Below are positions 16,422 to 25,794 of a stretch of DNA of 64,000 nucleotides, piece by piece. The stretch is from Methylobacterium sp. NEAU K. Lineage in GTDB: Bacteria > Pseudomonadota > Alphaproteobacteria > Rhizobiales > Beijerinckiaceae. The position numbers and the translations under genes were made by a program. The notes below the pieces were generated by a model, which was given only the letters and a program-made list of their open reading frames with translations, was not told the DNA's origin and made no database searches. Numbering within the stretch: the first letter of the stretch is position 1; each line of letters begins with the position of its first letter. The stretch spans positions 100,853 to 164,852 of the forward strand of contig NZ_JAUYZJ010000011.1 of NCBI RefSeq assembly GCF_030700285.1, written 5' to 3'.

Positions 16422-18563
16422 GTGCCGCACCACGGGCCTGATCCCTGCGGAGCCGCATCGCCCCGGGCTCGCGGCGTTCGGCGATTTGCGGGGCGCCTGG
16501 GCCTGGCCGCCGCGGTGCTTCTTCTCGGGCTCCCGGTCGCCGCCCTGTGGCGCTACGTGGAGACGCTCCCGCCCCTCGACCTCGCGGCGGCCTCGGCGCG
16601 CTCGACGGTGGTGCTCGATCGATCGGACGCGCTGCTGCGCCCCTTCGCCACCGCGGACGGCCGCTGGCGCCTGCCCGTGACCGCGGCCTCGGTCGATCCG
16701 CGCTATCGCGCGATGCTGCTCGCCTACGAGGACCGGCGGTTCGCGGCGCATCCCGGCGTCGACCCGGTGGCGATCCTGCGCGCCGCGTCTCAGTGGCTGG
16801 CGCATGGGCGGATCCTCTCGGGGGGCTCCACCCTGTCGATGCAGGTCGCCCGGCTGGTCGAGCCGCGTCACGGGCGTTCCCTGGCGGCCAAGCTGCGCCA
16901 GATGGTGCGCGCGGTCGCGCTGGAAAGGCGGCTCGGGAAGCCCGGTCTGCTCGACCTCTACCTCGCGCTCGCGCCCTATGGCGGCCCGCTTGAAGGGGTG
17001 CGGGCGGCGAGCCTCGCCTATTTCGGGCGGGAGCCGGTGCGGCTGACCGCGGCGCAGGCCGCACTCCTGGTCGCCCTCCCGCAATCCCCCGAGACCCGTC
17101 GGCCGGACCGATTCCCGGAGCGCGCCCGGGCAGCCCGCGACCGGGTGCTCGAGATGGCGCGGGCCCGGGGCCTCCTCACCGCGGCCGAGGCCGCCGCCGC
17201 GCAGGCCGAGCCGGTGCCGGCCGTTCGAAAACCCTTCCCGATGCTCGCGGCCCACGCCGCCGAGGAGGCGGTCGCGGCCGAGCCCGGGGCGTCGGTGATC
17301 CGCCTCGGCATCGACGGGCGGCTGCAGGCGCGGCTGGAGACCCTGGCGGCGGAGCGCGCGGCCGCCTCCGGCCCCGGCCTCTCGGCGGCGATCCTGGTCC
17401 TCGACAACCGCGACGGGCGCGTGCTCGCCCAGGTCGGCAGCGCCGGCTATCTCGATCCGAGCCGGCGCGGGGCGATCGACATGACCCTGGCAATACGCTC
17501 GCCCGGCTCGGCGCTGAAGCCGTTCGTCTACGCCCTGGCCTTCGAGGAGGGCCTCGCGCATCCCGAGACCTTGCTGGAGGACCGTCCCGCGCGCTTCTCC
17601 GCCAGCTATGCGCCGGAGAATTTCGATCTGACCTATCAGGGGACGGTCACGGCGCGGCGCGCCCTGCAGCTCTCGCTCAACGTGCCCGCAGTCACGCTGA
17701 TGGATGCGGTCGGGCCGGCGCGCTTCATCGCCCGGCTGCGCGCGGCCGGCGCCGGGATCCAGCTCCCGCGAGAGGCGGCGCCGGGCCTGCCGGTGGCGCT
17801 CGGCGGCCTCGGCATCACGCTCACCGACCTCGCGCGGCTCTATGCCGGGCTGGCCCGCGGGGGCGCGGTGCCGGTCATCCGGCGCGGGGCGGGGCCCGCC
17901 GCCGGGACAGGCCCGGAGAACCGAGTCACCGAGCCGGTGGCGGCGTGGTATGTCGCCGACATCCTGCGCGGCACCCCGCCGCCGGAGAACGCCCTGCCGA
18001 ACCGCATCGCCTACAAGACCGGCACGTCCTTCGGCTACCGCGACGCCTGGGCGGCGGGGTTCGACCGGCACGTGACGGTGGTGGCATGGGTCGGACGGCC
18101 GGATGGCGCCGCCGTTCCGGGCCTCGTCGGCCGCGTGGTCGCCGCCCCGATCCTGTTCGACGCCTTCGCGCGCCTCGGGATCGAGCCCGAGCCGATCCCG
18201 CAGCCGCGCGACGTGCTGGTTGCGGCCGGGTCCGGCGGCTTGCCGCCGCCGCTCCGGCGCCTGCGCCGCGAGGCGGCGGATGCGCAGGGGCCGGCGCTCA
18301 GGATCGCCTATCCCCCGGACGGGGCCCGGATCGATCTCGGCCTCGGCGGCGGTCCGGGCGAAGACCGGGCGGCCGGAGGCCCGGGGCTCGCTCTCAAGGC
18401 CCTCGGCGGCGTGCCGCCGCTGACTTGGCTGGTCGATGGGCAGCCGGTGGTTCAGACACCGCGGCGCCGGGCCGAGTGGTTCCCGGGCGGCGTCGGATTC
18501 GCGCGCATCTCGGTACTCGATGCCACCGGCGCGAGCGACAGCGTTTCGATCCGGCTTGAGTAG
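16422..18563 (+). CDS. pbpC: Penicillin-binding protein 1C
   Basis: Bifunctional peptidoglycan glycosyltransferase/transpeptidase, 713 aa, anchored by one N-terminal membrane helix (about residues 21-43). The glycosyltransferase domain has EDRRFAAHPGVDP with the catalytic Glu, GGSTLSMQVARL and RKxxE-region KLRQMVRAVALERRLGK. The transpeptidase has SPGSALKPF (SxxK serine), SLNVPAV (SxN) and YKTGTSFGYRDAW (KTG). A C-terminal BiPBP_C-type beta domain starts near residue 625. The GTG start at 16422 has a CTGGAGGA ribosome site. The alpha-2-macroglobulin gene that often accompanies pbpC is not adjacent. Confidence 0.95.
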   Translation: MPHHGPDPCGAASPRARGVRRFAGRLGLAAAVLLLGLPVAALWRYVETLPPLDLAAASARSTVVLDRSDALLRPFATADGRWRLPVTAASVDPRYRAMLLAYEDRRFAAHPGVDPVAILRAASQWLAHGRILSGGSTLSMQVARLVEPRHGRSLAAKLRQMVRAVALERRLGKPGLLDLYLALAPYGGPLEGVRAASLAYFGREPVRLTAAQAALLVALPQSPETRRPDRFPERARAARDRVLEMARARGLLTAAEAAAAQAEPVPAVRKPFPMLAAHAAEEAVAAEPGASVIRLGIDGRLQARLETLAAERAAASGPGLSAAILVLDNRDGRVLAQVGSAGYLDPSRRGAIDMTLAIRSPGSALKPFVYALAFEEGLAHPETLLEDRPARFSASYAPENFDLTYQGTVTARRALQLSLNVPAVTLMDAVGPARFIARLRAAGAGIQLPREAAPGLPVALGGLGITLTDLARLYAGLARGGAVPVIRRGAGPAAGTGPENRVTEPVAAWYVADILRGTPPPENALPNRIAYKTGTSFGYRDAWAAGFDRHVTVVAWVGRPDGAAVPGLVGRVVAAPILFDAFARLGIEPEPIPQPRDVLVAAGSGGLPPPLRRLRREAADAQGPALRIAYPPDGARIDLGLGGGPGEDRAAGGPGLALKALGGVPPLTWLVDGQPVVQTPRRRAEWFPGGVGFARISVLDATGASDSVSIRLE

Positions 18564-18706
18564 GCGCACAACGTCGTTGTCGGCAGCGAAATGGCTCGGG
18601 ATGCGTCATTATGCATCCGAAAATACATGTCCCGGCGTCCGTCTTGCTGGTTTGATTCACCGACTATCAACGAATACCGGCGCAAGGCTGGCCCGCGAGG
18701 TCGGTA

Positions 18707-19750
18707 ATGGCTTGGAAGGTCGGCGCCGCGATGGCGGTGCTTCTCGGGATGGTCGGTGTGGGAGTCGGTGTCGGCGGCGGCCCCGATCCGCGCCGTGCCG
18801 GCTGGCGCGAGACCTATCGCCCGCCGGCCGAGATCCCGTTCCCCCCGGAGAATCCCTACACGGCGGCCAAGGCCGAGCTTGGCCGGCGGCTGTTCTTCGA
18901 TCCGATCCTGTCCGGCGACGGGGCGCGCGCCTGCGCCACCTGCCACATCCCCGATCTCGCCTGGGGCGACGGGCGCGCCCGCGCCGCGACGCGCATGCAG
19001 GGCGACATGGACCTGCGCACACCGACGCTCATCAACGTCGCGTGGCAGGACGGGCCGCTCGGCTGGGACGGAAAGTTCCGCACCCTCGAATCCGTGGCCG
19101 CCATGCCGATCGCCGCGCCGGCCAATATGAACCTGCCGATACCCGACGCCCTGGCGCGGCTCGCGGCCGACAAGAGCTACAGGGCGGCCTTCGCCGATGC
19201 CTTCAACGATCCCGCCATCACCCGTGAGCGGCTGGATGCGGCGCTGGCGACCTTCCAGCGCCTGATCGTAACCGGCTCGACCCCGTTCGACCGGTGGATC
19301 GCAGGCGACGAGGGCGCGATCGGCGAACCGGCCAAGCGCGGGTTCGACCTCTTTAACGGGCGCGCCGGCTGCGCGGGCTGCCATTCCGGCTGGTCGTTCA
19401 CCGACAACTCGTTCCACGACATCGGCGTCGGCACCGGGGCGGATATCGGCCGTGGCCGGTTCATGCCGACGTCGGTCGCCCTGCAATACGCCTTCAAAAC
19501 CCCGACGCTGCGGGAGATCGGCCAACGCGGCCCCTACATGCACGACGGCTCGGTGCCGACACTCGAGGCCGTGATCGACCTCTACGACCGCGGCGGGATC
19601 GCGCGACCGAGCCGGTCCCGCGCGATCAAGCCGCTCAACCTCACCCGGACGGAGCGGGCGGACCTCCTGGCGTTCCTCGCGACGCTCTCGGCGGGCGGAA
19701 GCCGCGATCTCGTCACCGCGTCCTTCACAGCCGCAGCCCCGGCGCCCTGA
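18707..19750 (+). CDS. Di-heme cytochrome c peroxidase (MauG/CcpA family)
   Basis: A 347-aa periplasmic protein with an N-terminal hydrophobic signal or anchor (VGAAMAVLLGMVGVGVGVGG). It has two CXXCH haem sites, CATCH near residue 76 and CAGCH near residue 222. The context LGRRLFFDPILSGDGARACA and TPTLREIGQRGPYMHDGSVP is diagnostic for the bacterial di-haem peroxidase superfamily, which reduces hydrogen peroxide or performs MauG-like oxidations. No methylamine dehydrogenase genes are adjacent, so a peroxidase role is more likely than MauG function. ATG at 18707 fits the signal. Confidence 0.93.
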   Translation: MAWKVGAAMAVLLGMVGVGVGVGGGPDPRRAGWRETYRPPAEIPFPPENPYTAAKAELGRRLFFDPILSGDGARACATCHIPDLAWGDGRARAATRMQGDMDLRTPTLINVAWQDGPLGWDGKFRTLESVAAMPIAAPANMNLPIPDALARLAADKSYRAAFADAFNDPAITRERLDAALATFQRLIVTGSTPFDRWIAGDEGAIGEPAKRGFDLFNGRAGCAGCHSGWSFTDNSFHDIGVGTGADIGRGRFMPTSVALQYAFKTPTLREIGQRGPYMHDGSVPTLEAVIDLYDRGGIARPSRSRAIKPLNLTRTERADLLAFLATLSAGGSRDLVTASFTAAAPAP

Positions 19751-19792
19751 AGGGCGGTCTCTCCCGGCAGGCCCGCGGGAGGCGCGGCATGA

Positions 19793-20230
19793 TCAGCGAG
19801 CCAAGCCCTGCTGAGGCCCTCCCGGGATGCGCCGCTCACGGGCCTCGAAAGCGGCGGCGAAGCGAGCCTCGCCGGCCGTGTATTGATGCGAGAGGTTCAC
19901 AAGCGCGACGATGGTGCAGACGCTCCCGAGAACGCTCGCGACCACAACGCCGAGCAGCACGTAGATCGTCAACGTGTTGCGTCGCAGATCGGCCGAGAGA
20001 CTTTGCGCCGTCTCCCGGCTGGCCTGAGCGATGCTGTCCCGCGAGTTGACCAGTTCGTCGTGCATCTCGCTGATGACATGGGTCGCCATGTACAAGAGCA
20101 GGAGATGAACGACGAAGTCGTCGTCCGTCGTGGTGTTGAGCGCGGCCGCCACGCGCACGGCGAGTTGCCGCTCCCAGGGCAGGAGGTCGCGGCCGTGGAC
20201 CGTGCGGTAGAACCTCTCGAGGTTGGTCAA
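19793..20230 (-). CDS. Single-pass membrane protein paired with the ParA-like ATPase
   Basis: 145 aa, no recognised family. The proposed TTG start (20230) overlaps the upstream TGA as TTGA, giving LTNLERFYRTVHGRDLLPWE; an ATG at 20329 is in frame but would overlap the ATPase gene by about 100 bp. The body has an acidic helical stretch (TTTDDDFVVHLLLLYMATHV), a heptad-like region around SRDSIAQASRETAQSLSADL, and one membrane helix (IYVLLGVVVASVLGSVCTIV) near residues 95-117, then a charged tail. Translational coupling to the ATPase suggests a membrane partner or anchor for it. Confidence 0.65.
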   Translation of the reverse strand: MTNLERFYRTVHGRDLLPWERQLAVRVAAALNTTTDDDFVVHLLLLYMATHVISEMHDELVNSRDSIAQASRETAQSLSADLRRNTLTIYVLLGVVVASVLGSVCTIVALVNLSHQYTAGEARFAAAFEARERRIPGGPQQGLAR

Positions 20231-21063
20231 GGCCGGAGCGCCTCGCGCCACGCCGCGTGGAAGTTGCGCCGGAGGCGGCGACCCTCGACGCGCAGACGCA
20301 TCGGTGCCCTCGTCGCCAAATCCAGCCACGTCATGTGCTGGATCCGCAGCGCCTCGACCAGGCGCTCACCGATCCGTTCCAGTTCGAGGGCGCGGAAGTT
20401 CGGCTGCGCGCGCAACTGCCGCACGAGGTCGGAGGTTTCCAGATAGTCGAAGTTGGTCGCTTGGGCCGTGTTTTTGGCCAGGATCGCCCGGTCGCATTCG
20501 AGCAGCATCGGCCGGAGTTCCTTCAGAACATCCAGCGCCGTCGGATCGACCGCACCGGCCGCCACGACCACGCACAGACGGATGCCTTCCTCACGGCAGC
20601 TCTCGACGATGATCTCGCTGCAGCGCCGGGTCGTCTCCGTGTCGCCCGCCGGAAAGTCGACCACGATGAAGCGCTCGGCCGCGTCCGCCACGCGCTCGAT
20701 CATGTCCTGGCACAGGGTCGGATCCACGCGGCCGGTCGAATCCTCCGCGCGCAGGCGCTGCCGATGACAGGACACGCCCGGGCGGCGCGAAACGAAGTTC
20801 GCGCCCCCCGGCTCGGTCTCCCGCAACAGCGCCGGGGGGAAATGCTTGTTTGCCGGGTCGGTGTCGATCGCCAGCACCGGACCGGCCTCGGCGCAGAGAT
20901 CGGCGATCTGCAACGCGATGGTCGTCTTGCCGACGCCGCCCTTGCCGCCCAGGCAGAGGATCAGGACCTTCGCGCCCCCCGAACCCAGAAGGTCCTGCTG
21001 GATGTCCTGTATCTCGGTGGGGGTATACCAGGCCGGAACCTTGAGCTGCGTGGCATCGGTCAT
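20227..21063 (-). CDS. ParA/MinD-type P-loop ATPase (orphan)
   Basis: 278 aa with a deviant Walker A motif, GGKGGVGKTT near residue 39, containing the signature lysine before the glycines. Other SIMIBI features are AIDTDPANKHF (the DxD-like switch) and FIVVDFPAGDTETTR (Walker B). Such ATPases position plasmids, chromosomes, chemoreceptor clusters or other cargo by cycling on DNA or membrane. No parB, parS or minE-like gene is adjacent; instead the stop overlaps the start of a small membrane protein. The strong ribosome site AAGGAG before ATG 21063 fixes the start. Cargo unknown. Confidence 0.85.
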   Translation of the reverse strand: MTDATQLKVPAWYTPTEIQDIQQDLLGSGGAKVLILCLGGKGGVGKTTIALQIADLCAEAGPVLAIDTDPANKHFPPALLRETEPGGANFVSRRPGVSCHRQRLRAEDSTGRVDPTLCQDMIERVADAAERFIVVDFPAGDTETTRRCSEIIVESCREEGIRLCVVVAAGAVDPTALDVLKELRPMLLECDRAILAKNTAQATNFDYLETSDLVRQLRAQPNFRALELERIGERLVEALRIQHMTWLDLATRAPMRLRVEGRRLRRNFHAAWREALRP

Positions 21064-22295
21064 GTGGCGTCTCCTTGCTGAGCTGATCGGTGCAGGGCTC
21101 GTCCACGCGTGCGCTGCCGCGCCGCGCGGGGACGTGCCTGCGGTATTGCCTCGGGCGGGGTTGTCATGGCTCGCGCGCGACGTCCGGGCTCGGCCCGGTC
21201 GCCTGCGGGGGTCAGGAATCCCCGCGCGCCCGGCCGTCGCGGCCGACCCGCATGGGGTGATCCGGCACCGCGACAGCGCCGGATCTTCGACGGCGCGGCG
21301 GCGCGGTGAAGGACGGAGAGATCTCAAGCCGTCGATCCGGCCGCGCGTCGGCCATCCGCGACGCTGACGGCGGTTGCCCGAGGCCTGCCGCGACCCTGCG
21401 AAGGCAGGGCCGCACGGCTGGCCGGTCCGGGTTCGCGCAGGTGAGCGCGGTGCTGCGGCAGCGCCACGACCCGCGTGCCGGGCCTCGGAATTCTTTCCCT
21501 TGTCACCGTGTGCACTCCGTTGCTGACCCGATACCGCCGACGGGGGGCCGCCTGAGCTCCTCGTGCGATCCGGGCCGCGCAGGTCCTAGAACTCGCTCAG
21601 CTTATCTCAAGAGGCAAGCCTGCGCACATCGAACTTGACGAATTATGTACCCTCATTTCCAAAAAAATATCGAACCTTCCGAGCGATGTTATTGCATTTT
21701 TTCTAAAATATAATTGTCTATTACGCAATTTATTGCCAATTTAGCCGCAAATAATCTTATAATACGATGATAATATCTCTATATTTCTGATATTACTTGC
21801 GGATATATCGACACCAAGACTCGGCCCCGAGGCGATCGGCTCCAGATCTGCAAGCCGCCGCGACGGCGCAGGCGAGCACCACAAGACCAAATACCTATGC
21901 CTGAAGGGTCTCCCGTCGGCGAACACGCCAAGGGTATCCGCGGGGAGGCGGAGGGCGGCTCGGCGGTGCGACCCTGCACATGCGACGGGTCTTTGCGCCG
22001 CAACTCCAGCGGGATTCAACCTGGGGCGCCTTCGGCGATTCGCTCAGGCCGCGCCGCGCGTCACGGGCGGCCTGAGCGCCGACCCGAGAGGAATATCGGT
22101 CCGGCGGGGGCCTTCCGGCCGGGGCCGAGCCTCCCCCGACCGCGCTCCAGCGGAACCGTCGCCCCGGACTGCCCGCTGGAAATCCACAGCGTTAACCTTC
22201 CACTCATATTCGTTAATAAACCATTGGCGAAGTCGCGACGAAGATATCTAAATAGCTCGGTAACCACGGTGTCGCTGTGCAGCGGCGAGGGTTCG
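21064..22295. other. Gene-free 1.2-kb region with an AT-rich core
   Basis: No convincing coding frame on either strand. The outer parts are GC-rich like the rest of the window, but about 21605-21815 is strongly AT-rich (runs such as CTAAAATATAATTG and TCTTATAATACGATG), and a shorter AT-rich patch lies at 22190-22255. The promoters of the ParA-like gene (left) and the membrane-protein gene at 22296 (right) should lie here. No tRNA, terminator or repeat unit was recognised. Confidence 0.6.
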
Positions 22296-23348
22296 ATGCT
22301 CGCGTTCAAAAGTAAGCGCCCGTCTTTCGGTCTGGCCCTCGGCGCCGCGCCTCCACTGGTGCTCGTCGCCACGAGCGAGGCCCAGGCTCACGTGAAGTGG
22401 TTCTGTGCCTACGACGTGGCCGGGCAGCCGCAGGGCCTTGAGCAGGTGCTCTGCCTGAATTTCGAATGGCTGACCGCACTCGCCCTGGTCTGCCTCATGT
22501 TCGGATGCCTGGCCGAGGGAACGCCGCTCGGCGGCGCGCTGCTCAACGCACTCGATCGTGTGACGACCCGGGTCCGGACCGACACCGAACTGCTGGTCCG
22601 CGCCACGCTCGGCTTCTTCCTGGTCTCCCTCTGGAGCCTCGGCGGCATCATCCTCACCCCGGAACTCAAGACCGATGTGACCTGGATCCCGTGGCTTCAG
22701 CTCGCGCTCGCGGCCTGCCTGATCTGGCGCCGCACGATGCCGATCACCGGCCTGGGCATCGTCTTCCTGTTCAGCTTCGCCACCGCGCAGTACGGCGTGT
22801 TCCACCTCGCCGACTATCCGATCTTCCTGGGCGTGGCCGCCTACCTGATCTGCCAAGGCCTCGACCTCACGCCCTTCGAAATCCGCCCGCTCGACATCGT
22901 GCGGTGGTCCGCCTCCATCACCCTGATGTGGGCCTCGATCGAGAAATGGGCCTATCCGGAATGGAGCGCGCCGCTGCTGGCCGCCAAGCCGCAGATGACG
23001 ATGGGTGCGTCTCCCGAGCTGTTCATGCAGGCCGCCGGAGTCATCGAGTTCACCCTGGCCTTCGCGCTGATCTGGACGCCGCTGGTGCGGCGCTCGGCGG
23101 CGATCATCCTGGCGGCGATCTTCGTCTCGGCGGTCGTCCAGTTCGGCAAGGTGGACGCGGTCGGCCATTCCGGGATCATCGTGGTCCTGCTCGCGATCGC
23201 CGCGGATGACACCCGCATGACTGTCCGGGCCCGCCACGCGGTGTTGGCGCCAGCGTGGTACGGTGCGGCGCTCGCCACCTTCCTGTTCCTCTACTACGTC
23301 GGGCATGCCGCCCTGTTCGGCGGCCTCGACGCGCTGCCTGTGATCTGA
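22296..23348 (+). CDS. Polytopic membrane protein, DoxX-like at its C-terminus
   Basis: 350 aa. The N-terminus looks like a signal sequence (ALGAAPPLVLVATSEAQA, cleavage before HVKWFCAYD), followed by about eight hydrophobic helices. A cysteine pair sits early in the mature protein (KWFCAYD and QVLCLNF), possibly a disulfide in the periplasm. SITLMWASIEKWAYPEWSAP in the C-terminal half resembles DoxX/terminal-oxidase-associated membrane proteins, but the similarity is weak. ATG at 22296 follows a GCGAGGG ribosome site. It is transcribed alone, out of the AT-rich region. Function unknown. Confidence 0.75.
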   Translation: MLAFKSKRPSFGLALGAAPPLVLVATSEAQAHVKWFCAYDVAGQPQGLEQVLCLNFEWLTALALVCLMFGCLAEGTPLGGALLNALDRVTTRVRTDTELLVRATLGFFLVSLWSLGGIILTPELKTDVTWIPWLQLALAACLIWRRTMPITGLGIVFLFSFATAQYGVFHLADYPIFLGVAAYLICQGLDLTPFEIRPLDIVRWSASITLMWASIEKWAYPEWSAPLLAAKPQMTMGASPELFMQAAGVIEFTLAFALIWTPLVRRSAAIILAAIFVSAVVQFGKVDAVGHSGIIVVLLAIAADDTRMTVRARHAVLAPAWYGAALATFLFLYYVGHAALFGGLDALPVI

Positions 23349-23367
23349 CGGCTGATCCCGGCCCCTG

Positions 23368-24081
23368 TCACCGCGCCGCGATCAGCGGCGCGAACACGTC
23401 GGTCAGGCCGGTGATCAGGATCTGCGTCCCGACGCAGAGCAGCAGGAAGGCGAAGAGACGCCCGGTCACCCGCGCCCGGGCCGGGCCGATGAGCGCCACC
23501 ACCCGGTCGGCCGAGGCATAGATCAGCGCGACCGCGAGCGCCACGGCCAGCGCCGCCACCGTGACGCCGAGGTAGAAGCCGAACCGGTCCGCGTAGGCCG
23601 ACGGCCGGTTCGCACCCAGGGTGATCGCCACCGCGATGGTGCCGGGCCCCGTGGTGAACGGCAGGGTCAGCGGAAAGAAGGCGATCTCGGAGAGCGGGCC
23701 CGGCGCCGGGTCCCGGCCAAACTCGATCGGCGCCGTACCGCGCTCCTCGGAGCCCGCGGCCTCGGCCTGCTTGCGCGCCTCGCGCGCCTCCGGCCGGTTG
23801 AGCTGGCTCCAGGCCGCGGACATCACCACCAGGCCGCCCGCGATGCGCAAGGCCGCGAGGGTCACGCCGAAGAAGTTGAGGATCGGCGTGCCGGCCCAGA
23901 GGGCGCCCAGCATCACCAGGGCGGCGTAGACGCCGATCCGGCGCGAGAGCAGCACGCGCTCGGCTTGGCTGTAGGCACCCGTCACCTGCGCGAAGATCAG
24001 CGCCCCGCCGATCGGGTTCACGATCGCGATCAGGCTCGAGAGGGCGAGCAGAAACTGCTGGGCTGTGAAATCGATGCTCAT
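23368..24081 (-). CDS. MarC-family integral membrane protein (UPF0056)
   Basis: 237 aa with six predicted membrane helices and the family signatures IAIVNPIGGALIFAQVT near the N-terminus and FPLTLPFTTGPGTIAVAITL in the middle. A hydrophilic loop of about 40 residues lies between the helix pairs. MarC proteins are inner-membrane proteins of unknown transport role; the name comes from linkage to the mar locus in E. coli, and a direct part in drug resistance is not supported. It converges on the 22296 gene, with 19 bp between stops, and has no operon partner. Confidence 0.9.
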   Translation of the reverse strand: MSIDFTAQQFLLALSSLIAIVNPIGGALIFAQVTGAYSQAERVLLSRRIGVYAALVMLGALWAGTPILNFFGVTLAALRIAGGLVVMSAAWSQLNRPEAREARKQAEAAGSEERGTAPIEFGRDPAPGPLSEIAFFPLTLPFTTGPGTIAVAITLGANRPSAYADRFGFYLGVTVAALAVALAVALIYASADRVVALIGPARARVTGRLFAFLLLCVGTQILITGLTDVFAPLIAAR

Positions 24082-24141
24082 CGGCGCCGCCGCTTGATGG
24101 GTGCGGTCCTATACGACCGGCGCCTTAAGAACCGTGACAGC

Positions 24142-24876
24142 TCAGCCCGGGGAGGGCGCGGGCACCAGTACCCGGGCCGGGGCGAGACGGCGGGCGCGGC
24201 GCACCTGCTGCACAGCCACCGCGCGGTAGAGCTGCTTGGTCGCGTCGACCACGTGCAGGCCGGCGAAGGGCAGGGACAGCCCGGTGCCGAGCCGCTCCCA
24301 GGCCGGGCCGGTGCGCAGCATCAGACGCGAGCGCACCGGCGGCATGTACAGCGTCTCGGCCCAGCCCTCCGGGGAGAACAGCGTGTCGCGCATCAGCCGG
24401 CCGAGCTGCGAGCGGCTGTAGGGCTGGCCGTGGCCGAAGGGCGTCGCCTCGCGGCGCGCCCACACCCCCCGCCGGTTGGGCACCACCAGGATCATCCGGC
24501 CGCCGGGGGTGAGCGTGCGCCAGACCTCCTGCAGCAGCTCCGTCGGGCTCTCGACCGATTCGAGGGCGTGGACCAGGATCACCCGGTCGATGGCGGCCTC
24601 GGGCAGCGGCATCATGGTCGGATCGGCCAGCGCCGTGCAGGAGCGGCCGGAGCCGGGCCAGTTCACCACCCCCTGTGTGGCCGGCATGAAGGCGAGGGTG
24701 CGCTCGGCGATGCAGTGGATCGGACCGAGATACGGCGTCGCGTAGCCGATCCCGAGGACGCGCAGGCCCGACACCGAGCCGAGGAACCCATGGAGCGCAC
24801 GGGCGACCACGCGATGCGTCTCAGCCCCCAGAGGGCTCGCATAGAAGGCCCGCAGGCCGTTGACGTCGAGACGCAT
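24142..24876 (-). CDS. Class I SAM-dependent methyltransferase
   Basis: 244 aa. A Rossmann-like motif VLGIGYATPYLGPI near residue 40 replaces the canonical GxGxG, then DRVILVHALESVESPTELL and the motif-IV region LTPGGRMILVVPNRRGVW are typical of class I methyltransferases of the UbiE/methyltransf_11 group. The substrate is not indicated. It is divergently arranged with gloB (141 bp between), a pairing found in many alphaproteobacteria, though no functional link is known. Confidence 0.85.
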   Translation of the reverse strand: MRLDVNGLRAFYASPLGAETHRVVARALHGFLGSVSGLRVLGIGYATPYLGPIHCIAERTLAFMPATQGVVNWPGSGRSCTALADPTMMPLPEAAIDRVILVHALESVESPTELLQEVWRTLTPGGRMILVVPNRRGVWARREATPFGHGQPYSRSQLGRLMRDTLFSPEGWAETLYMPPVRSRLMLRTGPAWERLGTGLSLPFAGLHVVDATKQLYRAVAVQQVRRARRLAPARVLVPAPSPG

Positions 24877-25017
24877 GGAGGATCAGGACACCGAGCGCGG
24901 AGCGACTGTCGTACTCAATGGTGAGCCGCGGAGCGCGCGGCAAGCACCGAAGGAACCCGGCCTTGCCGATGCCTGTTCACGGCAGCAGCTTTCGCGCCAC
25001 GTGAGTGAGGGAATCCG

Positions 25018-25794
25018 ATGGCCGCCGAGACCCAGATCCGAACCTTCCTCTGCCGCAGCGACAATATCGGCGTCCTGATCCGAGACCCGGCGACCGGCGC
25101 CTGCGCGGCGATCGACGTGCCGGAGGCAGGCCCGGTCATGAAGGCCCTGGACGAGACCGGCTGGCGCCTGACCGACATTCTGGTCACCCACCGGCACGGC
25201 GACCACATCGCGGGCATCCCCGAGGTCAAGTCGGCGACGGGCGCCCGGGTGGTGGCGCCCGCCAAGGCCGGCGCCGCGGTCCCGGAGGTGGATGTCGCGG
25301 TGCGCGAGGGGGATACCGTGCGGGTCGGCGACCTTCGGGCCGAGGTCTGGGAAACGCCCGGCCACTGCGCCGACCACGTCACCTACTGGTTCGCCGAGGC
25401 GGGCCTCGTCTGTTCCGGCGACACGTTGTTCACCCTGGGCTGCGGCCGGGTGATGGAGAGCCCGCCCGAAACCCTGTGGGGCTCGCTGCGGCGCTTCGAG
25501 GCGCTGCCGGACGAGACCCGCGTGTTCAGCGGCCACGACTACGTCCTGGCCAACGCCCGATTCGCCCTGGCGGCGGACCCGGACAACCGCGACCTGTTGG
25601 CGCGCTTCTCGGAGGCCGAGCGGGCCAAGGATGAGGGCCGCTTCCTGATTCCCTCCACCATGGGCGCGGAGCGCGCCACCAACCCGTTCCTGCGCAGCGG
25701 CGTTGCAGCCCTGGCCAAGGCGGTCGATCTGGCGCCCGGCACCGATCCCGAGACGGTGTTCGTCGCCCTGCGTGAATGGAAGAACCGCTTCTAA
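25018..25794 (+). CDS. gloB: Hydroxyacylglutathione hydrolase (glyoxalase II)
   Basis: Hydrolyses S-D-lactoylglutathione to D-lactate and glutathione, the second step of methylglyoxal detoxification. The binuclear metal motif is THRHGDHIAG (residues ~59-68; most homologues have THHHxDH), with further ligands in GHCADH, CSGDTLF and FSGHDYV. The C-terminal substrate-binding helical domain begins near residue 170 and ends with the usual FVALREWKNRF. The length of 258 aa is normal for the family. Cytoplasmic; divergent from the methyltransferase gene. Confidence 0.94.
   Translation: MAAETQIRTFLCRSDNIGVLIRDPATGACAAIDVPEAGPVMKALDETGWRLTDILVTHRHGDHIAGIPEVKSATGARVVAPAKAGAAVPEVDVAVREGDTVRVGDLRAEVWETPGHCADHVTYWFAEAGLVCSGDTLFTLGCGRVMESPPETLWGSLRRFEALPDETRVFSGHDYVLANARFALAADPDNRDLLARFSEAERAKDEGRFLIPSTMGAERATNPFLRSGVAALAKAVDLAPGTDPETVFVALREWKNRF

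Noticed and set aside
18599..18618. GGATGC/GCATCC stem-loop after pbpC as a terminator
   Set aside because: Only 6 bp with an 8-base loop and no T-run.
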